From: Phalacrocorax aristotelis
Taxonomy: Eukaryota > Chordata > Aves > Suliformes > Phalacrocoracidae
DNA length: 64,000 nucleotides
Direction of reading: 5' to 3'
Assembly (NCBI RefSeq): GCF_949628215.1
Contig: NC_134281.1
Location: 8,380,501 to 8,444,500, forward strand
Numbering within the stretch: the stretch's first letter is position 1; the number at the start of each line of letters is the position of its first letter. This document shows positions 31,973 through 45,577 of the stretch, piece by piece. The notes below the pieces were generated by a model. It ran no database searches, was not told where the DNA came from, and worked only from the letters and a program-made list of their open reading frames with translations. The position numbers were made by a program, and so were the translations under genes.

Positions 31973-34900
31973 TCTGGTGTTGCAGGTAAGAAGGGGCAGA
32001 CTTGCATTCACAAGTATAATGAACTGACTTGTTGCCTATCAGGATGTTGTTTCCTCCAGTGCCTGATTGGAGCTTGGTGCTCCTGGTTCAGCTCTGAGCT
32101 CTGGCAAAGGGTCCCTGTCTCTCCCTAACCTTTCTGGAGACCATCTGCATCCCTGCCAGCATATGGGGCAGATAGCTGTACACACACTGTCTGCATGGCT
32201 GCAGGTGTGATGCTAAGTGTGAGAGACCATCTCTGGTTTGGGGAAATCATGTGCTGTACAACGATACAGTCCTTGGTGACATGACAAGGTACTGCTGGGT
32301 ATTGAGGCAGGCTTTGCCTTTTTTTATTATTATTTTCTGTTTGTTTATTTCTGTATGTCTCCTGCCATCCTGGGTGGCTCTGCTCTATTGCCAAATCCTG
32401 GAAGAAGGATGTTATCTGTCAGATTCCTCTTCTTACATGATGGGAGGTGAATCTGGGACTTCAGGGCAAGGCAGGATGGTCCTGTGATTAAGGTTTCATA
32501 CATTTGAATGCTGTCTTAATGAAGTGGATTTGGTTTCCTCAGTTACCCGAACTAAACTCTTTCAAGATGACTACTTCTGTGGTTTTGGCCAAGGATTGGT
32601 TTTTGCAGACACTGTATATTCCCAGTTGCAATAGATAATAGAGTTGAGTTTTGTATGCACAGTGTAAAGGCATCTGAGAAACAAGGTTTCTGGACAGTTT
32701 AGACACCCCCAAAATTAGTAAAAATTTTTTTTCTTTATTATTTCTTACCCCTCCCTATTCTCACAACATGTGATTTAGCTGCAGGAATACTTATGGTGCT
32801 TTTGGATGACCTGATAATGAGAAGTACAGAAAACCCATGAGGCTATGAACAATTTTGTCTTATGTGCTCAAGTATCAGGCAGCAAGTACGGCATGGTGCA
32901 ATGAAGTAAACAGCAAGTAGAAAACCAAACATAAAAATCATTAAAATGTACCCTCCACTCTGTGCAAATGAAGGGCAGAAAATTCTTAGGAAAATCTTCA
33001 TGAATTTAGCTGTTATTGCTGAACTCCTGTTAGTGTAAAGATGGTGTTCATGTAAGTCCTTGGACTTTTGGGTAGATAAGGTCCCATTTCAGCCACTCGT
33101 CTGACACTGGATCATATTTGTTCTGACACAAGGTGTTATGTTGCCCTGTGAATAAAACAGTCACTTACTGAGAGTAACTTCTCCCAGCCTTGAGGGGTGG
33201 TGACATTACTGGGCCCTGTATTAGAGGCTGAAGATGGCTGATCAGTTACTGCATCTCCAGACCTTGCTGGGAACCTGAACTCTTAACCTGAATGCTCATT
33301 TTTTTTATGTGTTTTCCACTGAAACAGTTTAAAAGCATCTCTGTTACTGTGAATTCTTGCTTATTTGTCATAAAGGGGGAAAAACACCAAACAGGAATTA
33401 ACAAGAGGATTTTCTTTGTGACTTCGGTCCCTCATTAGGAGGTTTATGATCAGGCTTTGGGAAAGCTTTCCTTGAATTATTTTAAGGTTCTAATGATAAA
33501 AGCCTCAGGGAGGTCATGCACATGGAGGATTTAATACCCATTCAGAACCATCTGGCATTAGATTACATGCAGGGAAAAAAACAAAATCTGGCAGTAATAT
33601 TCATCTCCATTAACCCAGAATACAGGCTGATATGATTATAGCGGAGAAAATACTCTCACTCTTTCACCAGGAAAAGCTCTTAATAGACCTGGGCTAAATT
33701 GGTTTATAAAACCAAAGACTTCTTGAAGTGTGGATCTGCCCTCTCACTGAGTGCATTTGCTTTGGCTGTTAATGTGTATTTCATATCTTTTTAACTTTGA
33801 CAACTAATATACTAAGGTATAAAATATTACTAGGGTGAAAGATTGTGTTTGTGGCTCCTAAATTACTCTGTGAGTGTAGCCTTAGTATTGTAAGCATAAT
33901 GCTGGAGTAGAGCCCATTCATGCTTTGCTTCTGTCTCTTCTCAAGAGCACCACTGAGATCACGGTCCTAGCAACGTCAAAACTCCCACTGATGTCAGTGG
34001 TGACTAGATAACCTCCCCTTAAACCATTCTTCCAAGTCCCCAAGCCAGCTACGTGCTTAAGTATGTGCTTGGCCTGAAGCCTACTGACTAGTGAGGGTGT
34101 TTGGTGCAAAACCAGTTGAGAGAGTGAAGAATACCAGGCAGATGGTCACTTCTCAGCCAGAAAAACTGTATTTCACCCTACCTGCTGGGCAGGCTCTCTT
34201 CAGCATTCTGTGCTGCTCATTACTCCTTGCATCATTTTCATCTTTTCATTCTCCATCAGCACAATGACTTCTCCAGGTATGGTCTCCCTCTGCCCTCCAA
34301 GTTTTCCTCTCCTCTTCCCTCCTCTCCTCAGTGCAGTGAGCGCAGTCGGACAGCTCCTCTCCTTCAGCCAATGTTATGATTCACTTACTGTATGGAAAGC
34401 AAAACCATATGGAAGAGAAGAAAAAGCCATTTATCTCAAAGTCTACTGAGATGTGAATATCTCACATTAAGGCTTTAGTTCAGCCAGGCTTCCTTGCACA
34501 TGTTGCTGACATCTTTTTCCACCAGAAAAGAAATGGACTCCTGTGCCAGCCAAAATCATCCTCTTAGCTTGTCATCTGGTTTGTACTTAGCATGGCTCTG
34601 CATATAAATTATTAAAAGAAAAAAAAAAAGAAAAAAAAAATCTTCTTATGTCTTTTCCTGTGTTCTGAGAAGCCACCTGTGACAGTTTTCCCTTTGGAGA
34701 CTGCTGTCTGGTGAAGGAAATTGTTATCATCCCAAGATAGGGCATTATTCAGTAAATGCAATGTGCATCGAGCCTGGCAAACAAAAGTTTGTTCTATGTT
34801 CACTACTTAGATGCTTCTCCCTGAGTGGCTGAGAGGGGATGATGTTACTCAATTAACAGCTGCTTTAAGGATGGGAAAGCAGAGGATGGATTCCCAGTAA

Positions 34901-36339
34901 TGCTGACTGTGTGGCTGGTGGAGAGGCAGCAAGCACAGCACATGGCCTGGGACACTGCTCCGGGGAGCCCTGGTGCTTCCTTGACCGGGGAAGACGTCAA
35001 GCATGTAACCGGGTACTTAATGCTCCTTATCTAATATTGGCTCTCTGCCTCCTGTCTGCAGTCCCCACCAGCAAAATGAAATGACAGCTCATTTAATTTG
35101 GGGTGAAAGCCTCCATCTTCCACACTCCTGGAGAACTGAGAGAGAGGGAATCCTCTGAGATGCGGCTCTGTTGGATGTCCTGCAGTGTCTGCCGGTACGG
35201 TTCTGCTTTCTTCTCTGGGGTTGTAACATATTCGCTGATGGATTTATGCTGCAGTTGGAAACCAGAACCCAGGACAGCCTGTTCTCTGACTTCATGCTAT
35301 AAACATAAATACACTCACATAGCCGTGTGTATCTGGTTCTTTCTATCTGCACAAGGATTTTATTATCTCTCTAAAACGATCGTGAAGGGGAGCAAGAGAC
35401 TGGCAACAAAAGGAAGTGCTCAGAAGAATGAGAACAAAAAGGAGCAAAGGGCAGGAGGCTGCTATAAGACCACGCAAGCGAGAGCAGGCAATTAATGGCA
35501 GGTTTCAAAGTGACTGTTGGAAACTGCATGTTTTCCTACAAGGGCTCACCTTTTGAGTAAGAGCTGCTATTAGGTCATATTAGAGTTGCTCTGGTCTGAA
35601 GTGCATTTTTAACATGGGGAAAACTTTTTCCCATCTCTGGTTTTGAACTTTGCAGAATGAGTTGCTAAGTTAATGACAGGCCTTTAAATTAACTCCTGTT
35701 GTGGAGCAGTGAAGTGAGTAAGGTGGGGAAAAAAATGCAAGCAATTATGGTTTAAATAAACCTCATCCACAGCGTTGTTAGAAACTACCTGAGATGAGAT
35801 TTCAGTGCTAAATTCATCTTCCAAACAAGTTATCCCAGCTCTCCTGTGTGACAAACCAGGAACCAGAGGGTTCACAAGGTGTGGGAAACACTGAGTGATT
35901 CCAGGCAGGCCATACTGAGCTCTCAGCTGCTTTCTCTGAGTCTTCACAAAGCCCTTGTATTTGGGTCCCGGTTTTGTAGTTACTTTGCCTTTATTATCCT
36001 GAGGGTCTTTGACTATGAAAGACCCCACCTGCTGAACACGGCAAGTCAAATGTGGGTGGGCAAGAGGGGGAACAAATAACTAGTGAAAAGTGCTTACCTG
36101 ATAAAGTGATGTTTGTGATGACTAGAAGAAGTCTGTACTAACCCTCTGTTACCTCTATCTACTCATTCTGGACTCAGCTGAGAGCAAATGTCTTTCACAT
36201 CCCATCCGCCACAGCTGTCCTGAAGAAACTTTGCTTGCGTAGGCAAAACTATTGCCATCTTTCAATCACTGCTCTTGGAGAACTGCTCAAACTATGATAT
36301 TTTGAATTATTCCAGCTGTTCTCCACTCCCTCAGAGATA
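31973..36339. other. Non-coding DNA, no gene recognised
   Basis: No gene is recognised. A T-rich run lies near 32725-32732. A broken poly-A run (A11 G A10) lies at 34619-34640. The parts at 33530-33660 and 33760-33900 are high-complexity AT-rich text that could be conserved. The overlapping frames near 35.1-35.5 kb carry no known domain. Confidence 0.5.
34619..34640. repeat. Poly-A tract
   Basis: Two runs of A are separated by a single G. No recognisable retroposed gene or SINE body lies to its left, so I treat it as simple sequence. Confidence 0.8.
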
Positions 36340-36450
36340 TCATCAGAAAGTAGTCACTTACACTGAGATTACTTTAATGATATCAAAGGGTGTGGAAGAG
36401 GGCTGCTAATTAGTAAACCCTCAAGGTACAAAGATATAAATAGCCCTGGA
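36340..36450. promoter_or_regulatory. Transcription-factor motif cluster (TCF, homeodomain, MEF2-like words)
   Basis: Within 65 bases are ATCAAAGGG (36382-36390, TCF/LEF-type), CTAATTAG containing TAATTA (36407-36412, homeodomain-type), and GATATAAATAGCC (TATAAATAG at 36435-36443, MEF2- or TATA-like). The block is high in complexity and free of repeats. Words of this length occur by chance, so an enhancer call is inference from clustering only. Confidence 0.28.
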
Positions 36451-39400
36451 GCAGTAAGAGCAGATCCAAATCTGCAGTATAACATTATCTTAGGATGAAA
36501 GCATTATGTGTAGATGATTCCACAAGAGAAGAGTGATTGAACTTTCCTGTTGAGCTGAACAGCAGGGCTTGTTTTGATTGATAAGGCTCCTTGTCAGTTT
36601 GTGCAGCATATTATCAATTTATGGAGCCACCTGTCAAGCCGGAGCCAGAAGCAACAGTAGCAAGAACTTAGTCTGGGATGAGCAGTCATTTCAGAGGGAA
36701 ACTACTGTACTTTTACTTATTAAAATACATAAAATAACACCTATCCTAGTTTCCTTTGCCAAAAGAAAAAAATGCTTTTGGGGTCCAGCCAAAAGCCAAA
36801 AATTGTGATAAGCAGTTGAAATTCATCAACTGAGCATTTGCTAGAAAAATAAGCCTATCATACCCAATACAGTCTAGGCATAGGGGAAATGTGAGGACTG
36901 GGAGAGATGGAAATTGCAGCATTGCCCATTCTTGGGCTCTCTGCATACTCAGGAGCCACATCCCTCATCTCACAGCTCCAGTGACAGTTAATTCTCTGTC
37001 TTCTAGTGCAGCTGGCAAACCAGTCAGCTGCTGTTAAATGGCCATCCTGTGTTTTGATGCAACTTACTGTACTCTTCCACACTTTGCTTTCTATCACTTG
37101 TTAAGTAACCCTTAAGGGTTTTTTTTTTAGTCCTATGCTGGGTCTCTTGAACAAAACACAAACCAGCCACATGCAGTGGCTTGACAGCACTATCACCCTG
37201 TGATAAACTTAGCGAACTCGGTTTTAAAGTGAAGGCTGTCTTAAGGGAAGAGGGTGTGGGGGGAAACACAAGAACTAAACCAAGCTTCCCTTCAAAATAC
37301 CAGCCCAGCCATAAGCATGGACTCGCACAGCTGTTCCCAAAGGCAGGATCGGAGCACCGCACGTAAGGAGCACTTCTGCAGGACCACACAAGTTTACTGC
37401 TATTCTTAAATCCTAGCCTCACAACTGGGAAACTCCTGCCAAGTTGTTTGAGACAGTGGCACCTGGGAAGTATTATATGAGTCTGTATTGCATCATGAGA
37501 ACCCTATTTGCACTTAATTACACATCTCCCTCCCTCCTCCCAAATAACAAGCAAGACAGATGCTGCATCTACAAAGTGAGAAAGAAACACAGTTTTTAAG
37601 TGGAATCTGACAGCAAGAAACCCAAAAGCAGGCTTCAGGCAAGATCCCAGCCATGAAGATCCTCATGGTATTGAACAGTTCACACCAGTGAATTTTGGTG
37701 CTGTCTGTAGCAGTGATGCCATGTATCCAAATGCAGCTGGGATTCGAACAGGTTGTCTTGCACTCCTGCTTCCTTGTGCTGAAATGTTGGTGGAGAGGTG
37801 TTGATCTCCATTCTCTCCCTTGGTCCCTCCCTGTGAACCCATTTCTCAGCTGGAAGTTTGGAAGTTACCTTCACAGACCTCCTGCCAGGTGTTTTGTATG
37901 GTGCTGATCATCACAGCCTTACCCAAAGCATGTTAAGATTCCTTGCAAGGATTACCCTGCTTCTGTATTTGGGGCAGCAGGTTAATAGGCACCTACTGGG
38001 CTAACAGATATTCTAATGATGACCACTCTTCTAGGGATGGGCAGTTGGGAGGCAGGAAAGCCTCATGCCGGCTTTGCTGGCCCACAGCACGTAACGGCAG
38101 CATCACTGCTCTGTACTTAATGGGAGCAGATCCCCTGCAAACAGACGCAGCTGGTAGGTGGGCGCAGATCCATCGCTGGCTAACACCCATCTGAGGCCCA
38201 GTGTGTTTATTCCCTGGAACAGCTGGAAGACAAGATATTTCTGTTTCATAGGGCAATCCCAGGGTGTACATATGACAGATGTGCAAATCAGTCTTTTTAA
38301 AGCAATCCATTGGAAGTATGGGTCTCCAGAAGCATTGCTAACTTGGGCTCGTTACTCATGGACTTGGTGTTTTGTGTACTTAGGGGCTTTGCCCTTTTAT
38401 CCTCCCCTCATTTACAAGTCAAATCCCCCATCCCCTGCCATGTAATCCAAGACAGGAAATATCTTTTTCTGTTTACATCAGACCATGGTAATGCAGTCAC
38501 TAATCTGGCACAAGCCTGGGCTGCTGTAAGGGGGTGATCCTCTTCCCACTGCCCTTTTCCCACCAGCTTCCTTACTCTGGCTCTGCAATTTGTGGGTCTG
38601 GGCTTCTGTAGGTTCTTTGAAGAAGTCCCAGAAGGTATGGTGGAAAAGTATGTTTATCAGATGTGATATAGTTGAGTGAATAAAATGAATGGTCCTCTGC
38701 ATGCAGAAAATGCAAATCTAGCAAGGAAAGTTTCAGTTTACCGGGTTTAACAATTGTGTAGATAGTGATAATTGTCTCAGCTGAGAAGTAGAGTTCCTCC
38801 ATATTTTGTATTGACTGTCCATCTGCATGGAGCCCACTTGACACAAAGTTTAAGTTACTACAGATCACAAGCTGCCTCTGCACAGCTCCTCTGCATGATG
38901 GCTTTCAGTATAAAAAGGAGGATCTTGTGTGGTCTCACTCTAAAACTTTTCTAATTAAACCTGTCACTTATTTAGGCGCATTCTGAATTTAAAAACAGGA
39001 GAAGGAAAATACATACGAGTTAAGTCACACTTTGACACTCTTCAAAATTTCTAGCATCTTTTCAGATGGTGGGTAAGATCATTCTATAGATTAATCATCA
39101 TTAACACTTTTTCATATACTTTCATTTTAATATGTTTTAGGGTTCCAAGCAAACATTGGGATGCTTAAAAAAACCTCCAACCAATAGTTTAGCTTTACTG
39201 TTTACTTTGATGTGTGGTTCAAGCATGTTCTTCTAAACACACCAAGGCTAGTTGGTGTCTTGCCTCTTTGGCACATTCAGAAAACACACGTGTCTATCTT
39301 TGCAGCCGAAATGTGAGTTGTTATTGAAATTAAATGGTTTATATGCTGAGAAGCAGTGTCTTTATATAACACAAATCACTGTTCAGAATGCAATGCATGT

Positions 39401-39492
39401 TGGATATTATTAGGTGAAAAAATATTTCTTTTACTACAATTGTAATTGATTTCTTCTCTGTAAAGTTCTAGTAAGTTATCCCACACTCTCAG
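36451..39492. other. Non-coding DNA, no gene recognised
   Basis: No gene is recognised. A T tract lies at about 37120-37128. Frames at 37024-37422 (minus, 132 codons) and 37993-38310 (minus, 105 codons) have no recognisable domain. Confidence 0.5.
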
Positions 39493-39560
39493 TTTTAAAT
39501 GTGTTTCCATTTTAATGAAGTGTCTGGTTTAATGATGTGTCTGTTTTAACGATGTGTGAA
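39493..39560. repeat. Minisatellite, about four units of 16-18 bp
   Basis: Four consecutive units can be aligned: TTTTAAATGTGTTTCCA, TTTTAATGAAGTGTCTGG, TTTAATGATGTGTCTG and TTTTAACGATGTGTGAA. The two central units are nearest to each other. This is a small local tandem duplication. Confidence 0.72.
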
Positions 39561-42500
39561 TCCCAGTCAGAAAAAGCTACTTTACATGGAGATGAGAAGA
39601 GGGTAGTTTTCCTCCCAAATCTCCAGAAGCTTGTCCTGTGACCAAGTTCCACTGCAAGGCAAGTGCTCGGGTTTCATTCTGTACTGGAAAAGGCACCATG
39701 AAGATGACCTCATGTATATCACTGCTTTTCAGTTCTCTCCAGAATGCAGTAAACTGGACAGAAGGCGGAAGTTTCCATGATTAAATTCCTTTCAGAATTG
39801 TGAAACTGATATTCATTCACATTCAAGGCTTTTTAATCTGATTGTGTGTCATCTGGCTATTTAATTATTCAATAAGCTATGCCAGCCAAGGAATGTAAAG
39901 TGGAATTGCTGTAAAATAGCTGTGGTATGAGACGGTCCCTATAATTGATGTCGCTTTTGCGCAAACTTTCTCACAACTTTTTGGCATTGAATTAATTCTG
40001 GTTTTCACATTAATAACCAGGCAGTATTCAAGCAGTGCAAGATCCTTACCTTGTATTATGGATATTTCTTCTCGTGAGGGGTAGGACCTGCTATACTTCA
40101 AAGTGAGTTTAAATTAGCTGCTACACGGTCAGGCGCATGTCAGAATGAAGGCTATTTTAGTGGCTTGAACAAAGAAATAATAATTGAAACTTCATGGAAA
40201 ACTGTTTGGATCGTGCTGGAGCTGGAAGGCTGGAAGCGTCTGTCTCTGCAGGACTCTGCTGGACGTCACTTCTGGTTACACATGAGCTTAAATATTTTGT
40301 GGAGTTGGGTTCTCAAAGCATGCAGAAACACCCACACGCTTCCAGAGACTATCCAGGGACACAAACACTTTCCATTCTTCCCCCAGAGAAACTCGCCTTG
40401 TCCTCGCCTCACCAAGAAGCGTAACCTCAGCAGCAAAGACAGCTTTGCCTGGGTGACAGGGTAGATGTGGTAGAGCTCGCACAGCGCTTCTGGCATGGGA
40501 GGAACAGACCACTGTGCGCCCGTCGGGGAGCGTCTGAAGGTGGTGGGTTTTCCTTTGGCTGCAGGACATATTTCCTGAGGCAGCTGAAAGATTCCTGGAC
40601 TCTTGTTTTATTAGTGTTATTCCAGCCAGAGTCTGCGGGCATCTCACCCCAAATCAGCTGCATATAGCTGGAGCAATGCAAGGAGATTTTTTAGAGGATA
40701 TACTCATTTCTTAAAGCAAGAATAAAATGTTAGCCTTCTCTGATATAGGAGAAAAATATAGATGATGTGCATGAGTGTGTGTGTGTTGCTCTAAGAACAG
40801 GCAAGAAAATTAACTGTGACGCTTTTTCATGCTGCAGGTATGAGGGAGGATGGATAGCAGCTGACTTCTGCCTGGATACTCTGACAGAACAGCAAAATGG
40901 GTTAGGTCAGGGTTTTCCTCACTTGTGCTCTTTCCAGGTCACTCAGTAAGAGCTGGCCTGCAGCCCTGCTCTCTCCACTGCAGCATCAAGGATGGAGGTG
41001 GAGGTTTTGTTGCTCTGTGAGGCTCAGCAAGCTGGGGACGGTCTGCCCAGCCAGCAGGAAAGGAAGAGTCTCATGGCGTAGGGCTGTTTGCTGAAAACCT
41101 CATCACAAAGCAAACCCCGAGTCCTGCTTAAAAAGATAAGATTAATCTGTTTGCTTTATTTTGTTCTTTCTATTGTCACAGACAGACTGGCCGTGCCTTC
41201 AGGCATGCAGCCAAAGCCTGGAAGGGTGCAACTCTGATTGCCCAAAACCCGGGTTTGCTCCGTGTGTGCAGCATGCTCGCTTCTGCATGGCATTCAATTG
41301 ATACAGCACTTCCAGCCTGGCCTGAAACCTCCAATCTCCATTGCTGGGTGGGTTGAGTGTGGTTTTGCTGAAGCAGATTAAGGGTGAAGCCACCCTGAGT
41401 GCTGAGCCAGTAGTGCTGGTCCACAGCAGCAGTGCAGGTGGTGGCACGGGCAGTGGGAGGCATCACTCTGTGCCCAGCCCCAGCATCGGCCCTGCTTTGC
41501 CAGGAGCCAGTGGAGCTTGTACTGGCCAAAAAACCACTTGGTCGTGAGCGTTTCCAGGGAGGACTCTGTGTACCCACTCAGTTTCTGCCTGCCTGCTGGC
41601 CAGTGTAATCTGTAGGTTAACAGCTCCAGCTTTCATTGACTTGAAGAGGGTTTTGTCTGAAGCCTATGTCAATTTTTTGAGAATACCCAGGTGAAGTTTC
41701 CTTTTTTCATTGGAAAGAAAAATGTGTGCATTGAAAGATGCAAAAGACATTCAAGATATGCACAGATCATCATTTCAGGCAGGCTGAGCAGTGGACCTAA
41801 GTTAAATCATTGATGGTATCTGTCTTGATTTTTGAGTGGTTTTAAATTGTATAGTTACACTAAACAATTTTGAGTAAAGAAACCTTTCCTAGGTAGCTTC
41901 CCATTTATTCCTTTGTGTTTTCAGTCAGTATTGCTGTGCTCTGCCAGACATCAGTGCAGTTGTGTGACTACAGCTAGGCACTTTGAGCAGGATAAACCAA
42001 TACTTTCTCATAATTCTGCAAAAATATATATAAATAAATAGATTCGGGGCAATTTGTCTAACAAGAATCTATAACACAGAAGGGATTCTGGAGTCATCTT
42101 CAAAGTGTATACTGGTGCTTTTAAAATGACCTATGAATGTCTCTCTAGTTCGCTAAGAGTCCAGAGGGATTTTCAATATGATAGATTTGGGTTATTAAAT
42201 TACTGTTGAAAATGTGGAGCTGACCTCCAGTGGCAAATATTTCTGCAAAAACATTGGCAAACTTTTCATTTGGTGAACTTTCCTCTATTGTTTCTTTTCT
42301 AAAATCAAAATAAACAATAGTATATTTTGGATGAAGCAAGAACACAAAATAAGCCTATTTTGTTGCATTTTCTGATAACCAATGCAGTCTAACTGCTAAA
42401 AAATGTTGGACACATCTACTTTTAGCAGATTCCTTTGAACTTGCACATAAAACAGGATGAAATTACCATCCCCTTTCTGCTGATTTTGACTAGAACTAGT

Positions 42501-43796
42501 GAGAAACATCCCCCCGTAGCAGCGCTTCGTGGTGCAATGCTGACCAATGTAAATGCGCTGGATTCCAAAACACTGTGGTGGGAAGAGGTTCCTGGGACGG
42601 ACGGTCAGTTCAGAAAGGCAGAGCGAGTGGCAGGAGGGTGATGTGGGAGATGGGTGCCCAGAGCTGTGACACTTCCCCAAAATGTGCCTGGTTGGGAGAC
42701 CTGCATGGGGGTTTCCACCTCCCAGCTGCCATCCTGACGACCAGATTATACTGGCAGGAGCTCTAGTCTGGTGAACGCTTCACTGTATATATAAATTAAG
42801 CAGTTCCAGCAGGATGGAGGGGAAAAAAAAAAGCCTGTAATGAGCAGAAAAGGGGCTCAAACCTGAGACTCTTGCACTGAGATTAGTACTTGCACACGTA
42901 TTTTTAAATGAAAAAGTTTGGATTTTGACCATTAATAAGCCCAGCCCGTAGCATTCAGATGATGGATTTCTCAGTACTTTCAGGCTCTTTATGGAGAATT
43001 TTGATTCAGCCCGTTAGTAATGGCGTCAAAATTTAAGACATTTTTCCTTATGACCTCTTAAATTTCCAGACTTGGGGCACTAGAATAAAATCTTTACAGA
43101 CTGTGTTGCCCCCGTGCACAACACCCTGCAGCCAAATCTCTATCTGAAAAGCTGGCTGTCTCCAGCAGTGCTTAGCCTCTTCAGCACCTTCTGTTGGAGA
43201 AACCCAGTCTGATTATTGATCCTGTAACCATCTCTGGATCCCCTTGGTACCCTTCAAGGCAAAATCCTGTATTTGGCATTTTTCCTGGGCAGAAGGGCCC
43301 CAAGGTCCAGTTTCTTAAACCCAAAACTTCATGCTAGTGTAGTTACATGCCTCCAGTCATTTTGTGAGAGCTCATTAACACAAAAAAGGGGAAAAAAAAC
43401 CTGATAAAAAACCAAGGGATACTGGAATAGCAGAGATATGTTTCAAGCACAGGAAATGTTATTTTTAAACAGCTTGAGAGGGTTAAATCAACAAAAGCCT
43501 AAACTCCTCCCTGCGGACCCCATTCCCATCTCCTTGGAAGCACGAGGTCTGGACAGCGTCCCCAGGCCAGGTCACACATCCTGCTTTGAGCTGTGACTCC
43601 TCGGACATGCCCGTAGAGCAGCTGTTAGCAGACTGGCCCCTCTTCACACTTGTTTTCTGGTGTTATGTCTCAGTCCAAGTCATCCAGCAGTAGTCTTGCC
43701 ACTAGGTATCAAGCTCTGCAAAAAAAAACGTTTTTGATGTTTCCTGTTGGCACGGTGCAAGAAAATGGGGAGGCCAGATCATGAAACGCAGTTTAT
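39561..43796. other. Non-coding DNA, no gene recognised
   Basis: No gene is recognised. A (GT)6 run lies at 40775-40786. A modest cluster of six CpGs lies at about 40478-40540. An A-rich run lies at about 42822-42831. Both strands have open frames near 40.2-40.7 kb and 41.2-41.6 kb in slightly GC-richer DNA, without known domains. Confidence 0.5.
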
Positions 43797-43853
43797 AATG
43801 CAAAATAACAATTACAATAGAAAATAATAATTATAATGTAAAATAAAGCTTGG
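43797..43853. repeat. Three tandem copies of a 19-bp AT-rich unit
   Basis: The units are AATGCAAAATAACAATTAC, AATAGAAAATAATAATTAT and AATGTAAAATAAAGCTTGG, each exactly 19 bases and in register. The third is the most diverged at its right end. Confidence 0.72.
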
Positions 43854-45577
43854 GGGGGAAATACCAAAGTCTACAAAACAAAGCTAAGATCACTGTTGTT
43901 TGTACTGTATTTACTAGTAGTACTAAATGCTGAGATAATTCTAAAAACAAAATAATAAAACATGACCCAGGTCAGATCCCTGAATCCTGATGTTCCTGAT
44001 GTGTGGGAAGCAGAACTGCATCTCTGTCATGCACCTGAAGACCATTTCTTTGCAGCAAGGTAATCCGCAGTTTTGTCATCATGAGTTAAAGCCGAAACAA
44101 AGTACTACCATTCCGCAGATGCAAGCAGAATATACTGACACGTACGGGGCACTGTGTTTTACAGTCACTTAACTGGTTTCTGCTCACCGCAGGAGAACGT
44201 GCAATTTGCTCATTGGGTTGCCATGTGCTCCGCAGCATTAAGAGGAGTGATCATTGATAAAATGGTAATAACTAGGGAAGAGTGCAGCTCCACTTTCTCG
44301 CTTCAGCTTGCCAAGATTTGGGGAGCTGAGTAAGCACTGTCCGGGCTAGGAGTGGACAGAGAGCAGATCTGGTTATCTTATATATTGAGTGGAAATACCC
44401 CAAGGGGAACTGCAATCTGAAACTAGCTCAAGTGGTTTGGCACATAGTGTGATATAACCTTCACATCAATAGCATCACCCATGAGATGCAAAACAAAGGC
44501 CATGCTATTGTATAAAATCTTTCTTCCCTCTGGGCAGAAATGAATCTTACTTCCTCCCTGCTTGCCAGCTACCCAAGCTCTTTAGTAATTGTTTAACTTC
44601 ATGCTGATGAATGAACAGTAAAACTGAACCAGAGCTACAGAACAGTTCAAACAGAAAGATAAAAAGGATGGATAATGCATGGACAGCAGTGTCCAGAAGT
44701 GAAAGGTGAAAACGCTGATAAATGAGAACTAAGTTTCTAAATAGCAAGAAAGCAACACATGGAATGGATAAAAATGAAGTGAAACATAGGAGGGTAGCAC
44801 TACGTGGCCTTGTTGCCACGTGTTGCTGATTTGCTGGACATTTGAGGGAAATTTCTCAGATTTGCCGTCCTGTATCACTGATGGAAGTATTACCCTTTCT
44901 GCTCCAGAGCCAGCCTAGAGGTCTGACTTTTTGGGCACACTGCCAGCCTCACTGGAGATGGGTCAGCCCTTTGGAGCATGCATGGGTTGGGCTTTATGAA
45001 GTTGGTGGGACTTCTAGGATTGTTCCTAGTCTCTTCTATTATTCTTCTAGTGAATCCTAAATTTTGCTTGAATTTACTGGAAGTTCTTACCAGTTCTGAT
45101 CTGGATGAATTTTCTTCTGAATGGGGAGGGCTAAAAGGAGTTAGCACCTAGATAGGAGGGAGGGATATCTGCAGGGGGGCACAGAGGACTGATGGGTTCA
45201 GAACAGGCTTTACAAGGGATGGGGGAGAGAAAATTTTCTCTTTTAAAAGTAAGGTGTTTATAACACTGAAAAGCACATTAATGTTCTGCTCTGTGTATTT
45301 CTGGGCCTCATAGCAGCAGAAGGTGAGGACCCGTTGGCTCATAGTTGTGATGAGCGATGCAATGCATTAGCTCTTGTTGTCCTGCAGAGAAGCAAACTGG
45401 GTCATTTTATGATCATTTATGTCTAGGTGGAGCCTCAGTTGTCCACGTGGCAGCTTCTTCTGCAGGCAGTGCTGTGGATGTCAGTGGGACTACTTGTTTG
45501 GGCATGGGACGATTTAAAATGACCTGTAACAGGCAGTGATTCAGAGACCCGGGGACATTTCTGTGTTGTATCACGTT
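43854..45577. other. Non-coding DNA, no gene recognised
   Basis: No gene is recognised. Frames at 44547-44819 (minus, 90 codons) and 44890-45147 (minus, 85 codons) are without domains. The sequence is otherwise unremarkable. Confidence 0.5.

Noticed and set aside
34619-34640. Poly-A tract as a sign of a processed pseudogene
   Set aside because: The sequence to its left gives no recognisable coding relic or target-site duplication.
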